This document shows positions 43,261 to 53,578 of a stretch of 64,000 nt of DNA, piece by piece; positions within the stretch are counted from its first letter, which is position 1; each line of letters starts with the position of its first letter. The position numbers were made by a program, and so were the translations under genes. The stretch is taken from NCBI RefSeq assembly GCF_000341285.1, contig NW_005178453.1:120948-184947 (forward strand), given 5' to 3'. The notes below the pieces were generated by a model that saw only the letters and a program-made list of their open reading frames with translations, had not been told where the DNA came from and did no database searches. The stretch comes from Galdieria sulphuraria. Lineage: Eukaryota; Rhodophyta; Bangiophyceae; Galdieriales; Galdieriaceae.

Positions 43261-45951
43261 TTATCTTTCAACAAGATCCACGTTCATCGATTGTTGCTCA
43301 AGAAACTCATGTATTCCGTCAACTATCAATGGAATGTCCTGTGGAGCTATACCATAGCGAGATAAACGTGTGTCATTCAAGTAAGGAAAAGACAGTGGGC
43401 TAAACAATCGCAATTGATGAGCATAACGCTCAATTAAAGGAGCTTCCGTAAAATGACAATATTCTCTTAGAAAAGTATTCCAATCAAATGACGAAGACAA
43501 AGAACTCGATGCTGCAACCCTTTGTTCGCCTCGTGTATCTTCTTCTTCCACTTGCATAACATTCCAATTCATAACTGGGTTACCCCTCTCCATGGATTGA
43601 ATATTCCTCTCAGAAGACTGCTCAAATGGTGCACGACTCAACAGGTCTATCAATGAATTTTCCAACAGATTTGAAAGTGGTCTGAGTTGGTCCAACCATA
43701 ATGGATGGTCTCCAAAAACTCTATCTAGATCTTCACTAGCCTTGCAACCTAAAAAGGATTTGAGAGAGCTGGTAGAACATACTACAACTTGACAATGAGG
43801 AGGAATCCATAGCCATTCTTCCCTTGTATTCTGTGGTTTTGTCGCAGAATTGATAGGACTAGAGACAATATGATTGTTATGGTCTTCATAATAAATTCCA
43901 CTATCCAATACCCAATTTTGGGAATCACTCAGCTGTTTGGAAACTTCTGCAGTATACTTGTTGCTTACAATAAACTGAATTGCCATTATATTATGATTCT
44001 CCAAGTCCAATTGTGACGCAACTGGATGTAAAAATTTAGCACATTCTGCTTTAATCATAGAACGTCCAACACCAGGACTTGACATTTGATAACACTTCAA
44101 TGCAATCCCAATCAAATAGATCCTCCGTTTGTTCAAAATATCACTTGCACTGGTTTCAGTTTCCATGGATATTTGCTCTACAGAAGATGCATCTTGTCCA
44201 ATAAGAATAGAATTGTCGCTAGTTTGTGTTACTCGAATAAGAACATCAGGTCCACTGGAGTTTTGCCTTGTAGGAATAAATATTCCATCATTTGATAACC
44301 AAGTTTCAAACAACGGCTTCCAAGCACTCACATGATAAGTTTCTTCGCTGGCACTATGAATACCAACAACTGTGGAACTCAATGCTGGAACACACTTGAG
44401 AATAGGATCCTTTTCGAATTCTCCTAACACTCTCCGCCCAACTTTTATAGGAATATCTTCTACAAGACTATGCCGAAATAGACTCAATTCACCCAATCTG
44501 GAACAAAAACACCATCGAACATAAAGAATAAGAGTAAATATAATTTCAAACTTGAAACCACGACTAGAAGGTGAGTCAAAGCGACTAATGGATGAAAACA
44601 AACTACAAATAAAACGAATAGGAGGAACATCCCAGCATTCAATTTCGATATACTTTAAAGCAATCTTTGGAAAAACCAACTTGACAAATGTTTGTTCTAT
44701 TGGGTTGAAACTTGCTTCAATCTCTTCACCGTGTTCATTCTTAGAACAATTTTCGTAATAAAAACCAAAATGATTAGCAATATCCAGAACATATTTGGAA
44801 TCAAGTCCCATAGATACACCACCCAACAGAGTCTCTTCCATAGGAATACGAAATTCTAACATACTCGCGAGAAGCATAGCAGTGAAAGTAGTCATTGCCT
44901 CTGGTGTCCTATGAGAAGGTCTCACCGAAAGCGAAGAGTCAGGAGGAATTTGCTCTATTCTACTTTGGATTTCATCCTCTGAAGGATCAATGGATCTCGA
45001 AACAATTCTACAAGTCTCGCACAATTTCTTTAAAACATAAACAACGTAATAAGGAACACCACCAGTATAACTATGTATTTGTTTAAAGAACCAATCGTGT
45101 CCTTCTGGATGATTAGGAAAAAGAAGCTTTAGAATAGATTCATTATGATACGTCGTATTTTGTATAAAGAACTTGACAGTCTCTTCTGAAAAGGGATCCA
45201 AACGAAGAAAAGACAACCTTACTCGTGAAATACTGGCATCTCGTTGTCTTGTGATAATAGCATCTGATCTTCCTGCGACAACACAAATTACAAAAGGCCT
45301 GACTAACAAACTGGACAAGACTCTAAAAAAGGCACGATAAATGTTGTGCACCGGAGTTGGTCCATAACTGTATATCAAATCCTCAAACTTGGAGAATTCA
45401 AAACCTTCTAAAGCTCCAATTTCGTCAATGAATAGATATAAATAACGTTTTTGGGTAACTTGCAAGAGTTTCTGCAGCCATTCTTCGCAACTATTCATGC
45501 AATAAAGAACTTGAGATAGCAATTCTGAACCGTTTGGAAACTCAGCAAGTGCCTCCTCGCTTATCCACTTCAAAAGTGTCGTTCGAAAACTAGTTCCGTT
45601 TGGTACTTCAACAAGGTTCAACTTGACATATAAAGTTTCATTAAGCAAAGCGTCCAAAGCACGTTCGCCTACATTTTCACCCCTTGCAACGCCAGGAAAC
45701 ATATTGTTCATATTCAAATAACGCAACAAGCTGTCTTTGTTGGCCAAAAGAAAGGTTTGGAAATTCTCCCCAAAAGTGCTTTTACCACTCCCATACATTT
45801 GGGGTGCATAACACACGTTTGGTCGCTGACCTTGGATTACACCTTCTGAGTCCGAAGGATAAGTAGCTTCAAAAGCGTTTAGAACTTGTAATATTGCTGA
45901 TTCTCTATTGACGAGGGGATATTCTAAACCTGCAAGGTGGATTCTTCGCAT
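43261..45951 (-). CDS. Large STAND-like P-loop NTPase with possible nuclease-like and SAM-like domains (paralogue A)
   Basis: An intact single-exon frame of 896 aa. Walker A is YGSGKST (54-59), Walker B is YLFIDEIGAL (about 171-180), a sensor-like strand is VICVVAGRS (about 221-229), an Arg-containing SRVRLSFLRL follows, and a TGGVP motif lies at 296-300. This order is typical of STAND/ATPase_2 proteins. A second region around residue 565 reads SGPDVLIRV then ILIGIALKCYQ, a PD...K arrangement that may be a restriction-endonuclease-like core. The last 80 residues (about 815-885) resemble a SAM domain (FREYCHFTEAPLIERYAHQL; YGIAPQDIPLIVDGI). No signal peptide or membrane span is apparent. Function is unknown. 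It is the only intact member of the local tandem family. Confidence 0.8.
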   Translation of the reverse strand: MRRIHLAGLEYPLVNRESAILQVLNAFEATYPSDSEGVIQGQRPNVCYAPQMYGSGKSTFGENFQTFLLANKDSLLRYLNMNNMFPGVARGENVGERALDALLNETLYVKLNLVEVPNGTSFRTTLLKWISEEALAEFPNGSELLSQVLYCMNSCEEWLQKLLQVTQKRYLYLFIDEIGALEGFEFSKFEDLIYSYGPTPVHNIYRAFFRVLSSLLVRPFVICVVAGRSDAIITRQRDASISRVRLSFLRLDPFSEETVKFFIQNTTYHNESILKLLFPNHPEGHDWFFKQIHSYTGGVPYYVVYVLKKLCETCRIVSRSIDPSEDEIQSRIEQIPPDSSLSVRPSHRTPEAMTTFTAMLLASMLEFRIPMEETLLGGVSMGLDSKYVLDIANHFGFYYENCSKNEHGEEIEASFNPIEQTFVKLVFPKIALKYIEIECWDVPPIRFICSLFSSISRFDSPSSRGFKFEIIFTLILYVRWCFCSRLGELSLFRHSLVEDIPIKVGRRVLGEFEKDPILKCVPALSSTVVGIHSASEETYHVSAWKPLFETWLSNDGIFIPTRQNSSGPDVLIRVTQTSDNSILIGQDASSVEQISMETETSASDILNKRRIYLIGIALKCYQMSSPGVGRSMIKAECAKFLHPVASQLDLENHNIMAIQFIVSNKYTAEVSKQLSDSQNWVLDSGIYYEDHNNHIVSSPINSATKPQNTREEWLWIPPHCQVVVCSTSSLKSFLGCKASEDLDRVFGDHPLWLDQLRPLSNLLENSLIDLLSRAPFEQSSERNIQSMERGNPVMNWNVMQVEEEDTRGEQRVAASSSLSSSFDWNTFLREYCHFTEAPLIERYAHQLRLFSPLSFPYLNDTRLSRYGIAPQDIPLIVDGIHEFLEQQSMNVDLVER

Positions 45952-46145
45952 ACTTAGCTGCCCATGAAGTTGGACAATGAAAATCGTTTGCTACAAAATA
46001 AGACTACGACAGTTATGGTAATCTCCATTCATTTCAGAATCTTTTGATAAAGAAAGTTTAAGAAACTCCACATCCTTTACAAAATATTAAATTTCAAATA
46101 TTTCAATGATAACAAAGAAGCATTCACTAGAACAACAAGATATTC

Positions 46146-48268
46146 CTAAATATTTTTGGAAAGCAATAAAACTATTTTTTGTAGTGTTGAAATGCCAATA
46201 TTTCTCGAATGTGGATTATCCACAGCCTTGAAAGCGTTCCTTAAATTTGATAAAATGTCTTTGCCAATAAAGTTTTCTACATCGGCTTCAGAAAGAATAA
46301 CCAATTCACAGTTGTGAGGAATCACGAAATCTCCAACACTATCGCCAAAAGAATAACAACGACTAGAATGATTCAAGTCCTCAGATACGTTGGTCGCTAA
46401 CTGAGTACTCATAATAATCAACATACAATGCCAAGTAGGATGACTAGTCAATACTTGATCATGCACTGGTTTTAAAAACTTGTGAGCTTCTTCCAAAATT
46501 TCAATCCATCGAATACCATTACGACTCCATCGGCCTTTACAAGCAATACCCACTATCATCAAATTCTTCTCATTCGTTCTTCCATGCAACTTGAATAATA
46601 TATCTGGACTATGAGATGTTGAATGAAATGGAATACATATCTTTTCAAATTCTAACATTTCTTCCACTATCCTTTCCCATTCATCATTGCTTCCAAATGT
46701 CATTCTCTCTGTTCCTGATACAGCTCTGGTATAATGTATAGATTTCATATAATAAGCAGCAGATTCGGAAGAAAATTGTAAATTCATTTCATTCCAAACA
46801 CGAGACAATTGACCAAGAGTAGAAAACATTGAGCTGTTTGTAGGACGCCGAGAAAAATGTAAATAAAACAGTGTAGCAATAAGACCTTCCAAAATTCGAC
46901 ATTTCGACTCATAAAAGAATTCAACAAATTGAGACTTGAGAGTCTGTAAAAGTAACCATTCTAAACGATCATCCTTTAAGCCTTGGTCAATATATTCAAT
47001 CAGTAACTTGGGAATCAACACTTCATAGCGTTCGTTGCCGTCTGGTTCTATAACCAATCGACGATAGAGACACATATCTGTAACTAGATCAAACAAAAAC
47101 ACATCAGAAATTTGAGCTCATTTGCACAGTTTCATCAAAATCAAATCGAATACGATACAAAGATAATAACGTAAGCATTCTTAACAAGCGCTTACGCTGC
47201 TCACTGAGACTTATCAGAAGAGGTAAGAATGTCGCAACACAATAATTTGTTACTAGAAAGCTATTCATTATGATCAAGAAGGTTTCCTTAGATAATAAGA
47301 AATTGTTGTTGGATGATTTATACAGCAAAAGGTAACTGATTGCTCGAACAAGTAAACCAGGAACACCACCAGTCAATTCCAACAACAATTCTGCAAGTTC
47401 ACTAGTTGAGAAGTCTTTGTGACAAAGAATTTCTGAAACCTTTGGGCTCCCAGTGAATAAAAAGAAAGAACTTTTCTCCAAATGTTCCACGATACTATGT
47501 TTCTCAAGCGGCGCAAGAGGAATAAACACTAACTGAACTCTTGAGACTGAAGCTACGTAATTATATATATTTAAGTCTTCACTTTTCCCAACAACTATAA
47601 AAAACAAGTCGGGTTCTTTGCACAACTCACGAATAATATCGATAAAGTCGTCGTATGGTCGAACTCTACCGTCATGGGTTCTCTTGAAATGAAATTCGTC
47701 GAGACTTTCGTCAAGGACACCAACTTCGTCAAATGCCAACAAAAGAAATTGATCGGAAGGAATGCCCAAAGTCTTCCGTAGCTCCAGAATGAGAAAGCTT
47801 GGATAGGGAGGAAAGTGTCTGTAGGCTTCATCAGGCTTCATAAACGGTAGACCCATCTGATTACAAGCTGATCGGTACAATAAATAGTAGACTGCCCACT
47901 TTAGGTTGCGTTTTTCCTCGATGGGTCGAGTTGGCTTCAACTCCCTTAAATCCACAAAGAGCAACGAAGCCCTTTTCAGCTTCTCCAGGAAACCTCTTCG
48001 GTTGGCCTTCTCAGACTCACCAACGTAATCGAGACCTATCAGTGCACTTTCACCCATATTATACACCAGTTCCAAATAACTTTGTACGAATTTCGTCTTT
48101 CCACTTCCGAAGAGGTGGGGACCAAAGGGTATGACTGGTTTGAAAGGAATACCAAGTTTACGTAGAGTGTATAGCTGAAAACAACTGCTTTGTTACTACG
48201 CCAACATCTTGTTCTCGGTCTACTACAACCATGTCATATACGGTTTCTGGTTGAAACTCACTAGACAT
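46146..48268 (-). pseudogene. STAND-like NTPase paralogue B with two single-base frameshifts
   Basis: From ATG 48268 the frame reads VVVDREQD, then breaks at an AAAA/TTTT run (48178-48181). One base fewer would connect it to FGPHLFGSGKT (Walker A) and a 323-codon frame with LLLAFDEVGVLD (Walker B), FFIVVGKS, SRVQLVFIPLAPL and LTGGVPGLL. A second break near 47108-47113 (AAATTT) separates this from a 318-codon frame with SHSPDILFKL, IVGIACKGRW and a CELVILSEADV end. Both breaks behave like a single inserted base in a homopolymer. Either this is a recent pseudogene or the sequence has errors. It lacks the SAM-like tail of paralogue A. It lies 194 bases upstream of A. Confidence 0.75.
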
Positions 48269-48829
48269 ATCGTAAGCTATGAAGTAAACTATGCGACAGT
48301 AAAATACAACAATGGTCGATCAATCTTCTTCCAACAGTCCAATGCTCAAACTCTTGATTGCGACGAAAGTCTTTTGAAGCTTTGAACAAGTCTTGATAAG
48401 AACATGATTTGCCTTTTAGATAAAGACTATCTTTCTCATTTTTTTTGTAATAAAGAGTGGATATTGGTTTGTGTGCAATTGTATATAAAAACAACTTCTC
48501 TGAGCTATTAGAAAATAGACCAGCTGAGGAACTTTCAACTTAAGGCGAACTATAAATAAAGTCTTTGACGAATACAATACCTTGTATAAAACCCATTTGT
48601 CAACACTTTGGGACACTCTCCTGAGAAGTAACAAGAAGCAAACAAGACCTGTCAAACTGTGACAGTGACTTTTACAACAATAGGCTTATTTTGATTTTCG
48701 TGGTTAGTACCATATTAAGACAATAATCCTCAGAGTGAAAGCAAATAAGTTTTAACCGAGTTTCAAACATACAAAACAAGTTTATTTGCTCTTCAAAACA
48801 AATCACAAAGTGAAGGATTGAGTTAGAAT
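48269..48829. other. Spacer of about 560 bases between paralogues B and C
   Basis: AT-rich; only short frames of 77-79 codons on the minus strand, without resemblance to the neighbouring NTPases. It should contain the promoter of paralogue B and the 3' flank of C. Confidence 0.5.
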
Positions 48830-50944
48830 CTATTGCCAACTTAAGAAACTGTTACGGATTCTATCAAGTAAATCTAATCCAAAATCCCAAAAAGTAGGAT
48901 TATGAGAAACACCAAATACTCTTTCAAGTCCGCTCAATATTTCTTCGTCAATCAGCATTTGGACATCTCTTTCACAAAGAATAACAAGTTCACAATTATC
49001 AGGTACTTTGAACGAATCATTTCCAATAAACATTCCACTGGAGTAACAACGACTCTGATTACCCAACTCATTAGAAACATTCAAGGATAACTTTGTACTA
49101 ACGATAATAAGCATACAATGATGAGAATCCATTGCACTGGATAAGACTTGATCATAAACAGGATATAAAAATTTCTTGGCTTCATCTATAATATCTGACC
49201 AGCCAATTCCTTCCGACTTCCAACGTCCTTTACATGCAACTCCAACAGTAAGAACTTTGGGTTCCACAGGAGATTGTAATTGGAATATAATATCAGGACT
49301 ATGAGAAGTAGCGTCCAAAGGAATGTAAATAGTCTCTAAATAAAGTGTCTCTCGAATAATCTTATTCCATTCAGTATTGGCAAAAGTTCTTCGACTCTTG
49401 TTCGATTCACTTCTTGTTTCTCTAGAACTAACAACAGACTTGATATAGTGAATAGGTGATATTGTACTGATTGGAAGTTTCATTTGTTTCCATATCGGAG
49501 ACAATTGACACAACAATTCTCTCAACTCATTTCGATTCTTTGAAGACAACATCAAAACTAGTCGTAAAGCAACAATTCCTTCAAATACACGACACTTTGA
49601 ATAGAAGAAACAATCTACTGGTTCTACATCAAGTGATCCAAGAAGTATCTTTTCCAAAGAAGATATGGAAGGGTCCCTCTTGAAGATTCCAACAAATACT
49701 TTTGGAATCAGGACTTGAAAAGTATTCTGGTCAATAGGATATCGATATAGTCCCATTTCAGTGACTGCATCAAATAAAAAAGACTCCGAGGTCAATATGT
49801 CATCTACTTGAAACGGTATACGATAAAGAGCCATCATCAAAAGTATATCAAAAACACTTTTTCTATCCTCGTCCAAAATCAATATTCGTTCCACAAATGG
49901 TTCAGCACAAATTCTTCGGAAATCGTAGTCATTCATACACGTCAAACATTCTTCTTTCGATATGAAAGGCTTATTTCTCATTTCCACATAATTCAAAAGC
50001 ATATTCACAGCACGAGTCAACAAACCAGGAACTCCACCTGTACATTCCAATAACGAATCTGCCAATTCATTTACTGAAAATGAAGAACTACATAAGACAT
50101 TACAAACCGGAACTTGAGTAGGTGTCTCAAGAAGACTTTTTTGAAGGAACTCAACGATACTGGAAGCGTCCAAAGGTGATAAAGGGATAAAATGTAATAT
50201 AACTCTTGATAGCCCAAAAGCCACATCATTCTTAATACTTAAACCCTTGCTTTTCCCAACAACAATAAAAAACAAGTCGGGTTCTTCGCACAAATGACTA
50301 ATGATACCAAAAAAGTCATTGTACGGTCGAACCACACCTTTGTCATTCTTCTCCAGTTCAAAAAAAGTTGCCTTTGTATCAAACACACCAACTTCGTCAA
50401 ATGCCAACAAAAGATATTGATCGGAAGTAATGCCCAAAGTCTTCCGTAGCTCTGGAATTAGAAAGCTTGGATAGAGAGGAAAGTGTCTGTAGGCTTCATC
50501 AGGCTTCATAAACGGTAGACCCATCTGATTACAAGCTGATCGGTACAATAAATAGTATACTGCCCACTTTAGGTTGCGTTCTTTCGGTTCTGTGGGCTTC
50601 AACCCCCTTAAATCCACATAAAGCAATGAAGCCCTTTTCAGCTTCTACAAAAAGGTTCTGCTCGAAGGGTCCGAAGCAAAAGTCGACAGAAAATTTTCAC
50701 CAAACCTTTGCACCAACTCCAAATAGGTTCGGGCAAAGGTCGTTTTGCCCGAGCCAAAGAGATGGGGGGCAAATGGTATGGTCAAGCGATAGTTGCAACT
50801 ACTTGTTACACCCCTGAGTTGCTCTCGGCCGCTATGAAGATAATACAGTTCTTCTGTCACTCGAAAAACATCTCTTTCACGATCTACTACCACAACAGAC
50901 TCAAACTTGACAAAAGCTTCCCACTTTTCATCCAAACTCGCCAT
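48830..50944 (-). pseudogene. STAND-like NTPase paralogue C with one in-frame stop codon
   Basis: From ATG 50944 a frame with VVVVDRERDVF and FAPHLFGSGKTTF (Walker A) meets TAG at 50645-50647. The same frame then continues without interruption for about 604 codons to 48830. Paralogue B has Glu (GAG) at the aligned place, in FLEKLKRASLL versus FL-stop-KLKRASLL. The remaining frame has LLLAFDEVGVFD (Walker B), FFIVVGKS, SRVILHFIPLSPL, CTGGVPGLL, SHSPDIIFQL, VGVACKGRW and CELVILCERDV. So a single nonsense change, if real, removes most of the protein. Read-through or an error in the sequence would make it intact. It has no SAM-like tail. Confidence 0.75.
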
Positions 50945-51064
50945 CGCCAAAGAGAAATTAAACAATCTTCTGTTTATTTCGGAGTACAAAATATAAATAA
51001 ATGAACGATTAACTGTTTGTTTGTCGGTCACAACAACAACAAGGAAAATAGTAAAGGATACCAA

Positions 51065-52090
51065 TCCAACTTCTTCTCTTTATCAACTGATGACTATATC
51101 ATAACCTTTATGGCTTGGACTGAGATGATTTGAACTATGGAAGAACGATCAATATGGCTTTTTCAACTATCGATATTCTTATTCTCGTATGCCAATATAA
51201 TGGCAACTCTCATAGGGTACAAGAACGATTGGAAGGAAGCCAATGTTTATTTCACAAGTTTTTTATGCTCTTTGAGAGTATAAAGCTATTAAACATGGCC
51301 CATTTTCAAATAGATAAGAAAGTTTCTTTCAGAATTTTCGAGAGTAGTCATGAGAGTTCCGAGCAATATAGATTGTTCATGAAGAATTTGTTCCATAGAC
51401 GTCTCTCTCTAGATTTTCTGTATTTTATGGAATAGTTTTTACGTCACTTTTGCTTCATTTCGAAACACGGAACTAGAGTATGAACCAAGTCATTCTCTTT
51501 TGTAGTCTACCCAAAAGCTCCAGTTGAAATATATTATTTAGTAGAAATGCAGAAACCCGCAAGCACAACACTCCTTTATTCTCAGCAATCACCAAATTCC
51601 TTTCTTACGATATCATGACAACTAGCAGCTTATCACAAAAGCTACAAAAATTGATGATAGCAAAAGACAAACCAAAACAAACGTGCAAAGAAGGATCCAA
51701 AATATCTCGTGATTTTATCAAATCTCAGAAACAACATTGACTCACACAAGTGTATCATCAATACTCAATTTCTGTAAGAGTCAATAACTCCTGTTTCTTT
51801 CTCCTCTGAAATTACTCACAGACAATAGTAGCATTTGATACTGTGAATTCTGTTAAGAGGAGAAAAGATATTTTTCAAGAAATTCAATTCAATCGAATTG
51901 AGTCTATTCTAGCGACTCTCTTCTCGTATCTTGTCATTGCATAGCATTTGAATCATAGTTGAATTCCTTCTCCTCAATAGTCGACTATACATTTGAGGTG
52001 CTTTTGAAGGTAAACATGACCGTTTAGTTTAAAATGTTTTGCTGCATCCTCTTGTACGATAAACTTTGTAAAAACCACAACTTTTAAAGA
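51065..52090. other. Region without a supported gene, upstream of paralogue C
   Basis: The plus frame at 51130-51435 has no recognised family. On the minus strand near 51640-51720 a short stretch reads like a diverged version of the aromatic FFRVL-type segment of paralogue A, but it is too short to claim. Otherwise AT-rich non-coding sequence. Confidence 0.4.
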
Positions 52091-52099
52091 TATACAAGA

Positions 52100-52403
52100 A
52101 AGCAAACTATAAAAAGTACAAAGCTACTTTAGGAGCGAGATAACTCCAAGAGGGCTATTATCTCTTCCAATATAAAAAAAGGTAAAACTTTTAAAAGATC
52201 TGCAAATTCAAAGAACGATTTGTCCAGCTGCATTTGAGTCCTAATCTTCTTCCATTCTCAACCATCAGCTCATTGAATAAGTGAGTCACTATACAAAAGT
52301 TCATTCCGTTAGGCACTTGGAAGAAGACTCGTGCGAAATATAACCCGATAGGGACACTAATAGAGGCTTCCTTTTGGATATTAGTAACGAGAATCAAAGA
52401 CAA
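52100..52403 (-). pseudogene. Decayed fragment of an A-type NTPase
   Basis: Two frames on the minus strand align with residues about 100-185 of paralogue A. The first (52403 to 52191) has GLYFARVFFQVPNGMNF against TLYVKLNLVEVPNGTSF. The second, in another frame just downstream (about 52180-52115), has KFYLFFILEEIIALLEL against KRYLYLFIDEIGALEGF, which is the Walker B region. The frames are broken and neither end can be traced, so this is a relic of a fourth family member. The alignment was made by eye. Confidence 0.55.
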
Positions 52404-53033
52404 CTCAACGTTTCGTATAAAAAACGGGTCTAGTCAAATAGAAAAAGAAGAGAAACGCTACTAGAGACAAGTCAAACTACAAAAAAAAAAAAAGACGCTC
52501 AACTAGCAAACATACTCAACAGCGAATAAAAATGTCGTCAACTCGCAAACAATATTCAGCAGAATAAGATAAAACAATTTAACTGATTCCTTTGTTGAGT
52601 CAAATCTCAAATTTATATTGTGATTGTTATCCAAACCGGTAAAGGTCTTGTTCTTTTAAATATACTCGATAAATTTCGTCTATTAGTAAAAAAGAATATA
52701 AATGTAGAAATAATGGAAAAATAAGAATCTTTCATCTCTTCTTGGCAAAGTAAAAAAGAAAGGTGAATCTTGAAATATATGTGCAAGGAGAAGTAAAAGC
52801 GTCACCACTTTTACTGTTGTTATACCAGTCAAAACTCTGTACAAGTTGCTTATGAAGAGAACAAAGCGAGACCCTTGTAACTTTTGAGGCTCGATCCTCC
52901 TTGTCGTAAGTAGTTTATGTATTTGTACATAGACAAAAGAATTCAAACCTTTGGTCAGTTTTTTGTTGTAGCCTTGTCCTCTCTATACTTTCCAACTCTA
53001 GGGTTGAGTATATAATTATTTCTTCTTTGCAGT

Positions 53034-53423
53034 TCACAGTGGCATAAAGACTATTCCTTGAGCCTATTTTGCATAGAAGGAAAGGCTATAGTTCTTACAC
53101 AGAAAGCCAACAGAATTATTTCCATGAAACTGGAAAATGACCATTTTATACATTGTGAAGCAGTTTTCCAAGGTTTTGAGAGGCTAACAAAGGAAGATTC
53201 TGAGATCGAGAACGAGTCGAAAACTGGTTATAGCAAAACCCGTTTTTTGATTTGTTATCCAAGTAGGGTCACAGGAAGTCTGAAATTTACCTTAGAGACA
53301 AGTTTTGTCAAACTCAACTCTGTTAAAAGGTACAGTGTCGATAGTAAGTTGACAGGAACTTTGTTACAACACTATTTTTCTCCTTTCACAACATTACTCT
53401 GGTGTGAGATTGGTTGTATCTAG
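53034..53423 (+). CDS. Unrecognised frame, possible terminal exon
   Basis: A frame open from a TTTGCAG acceptor-like site at about 53033 to a stop at 53423; the first ATG in it is 53127. The translation is mixed hydrophobic and charged, without membrane helices or low complexity, and looks more protein-like than surrounding sequence. I recognise no domain and found no matching upstream exon. It lies between the NTPase relic and the second copy of the direct repeat. It may be a gene fragment. Confidence 0.25.
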   Translation, partial: SQWHKDYSLSLFCIEGKAIVLTQKANRIISMKLENDHFIHCEAVFQGFERLTKEDSEIENESKTGYSKTRFLICYPSRVTGSLKFTLETSFVKLNSVKRYSVDSKLTGTLLQHYFSPFTTLLWCEIGCI

Positions 53424-53578
53424 CACATTTATTATTAAAGTAGCTCTTTCCAAGTCTCCAAGTAAAATATTTTCTTTCATAAAACTCATTAGCCATGCAA
53501 GATACTATACCTCCAATGGAAAGGAGACAATACATAGCAATTCTTCTCGTCATAGTCCAACTGGAAATTACACAATAG

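Noticed and set aside
47595-47831. Minus-strand 78-codon frame overlapping paralogue B
   Set aside because: Shadow of the main NTPase frame.
43261-50944. Calling the NTPase family a definite Crinkler effector
   Set aside because: The P-loop and possible nuclease-like module fit, but no Crinkler N-terminal header or secretion signal is seen and the organism is free-living; kept only as one alternative.
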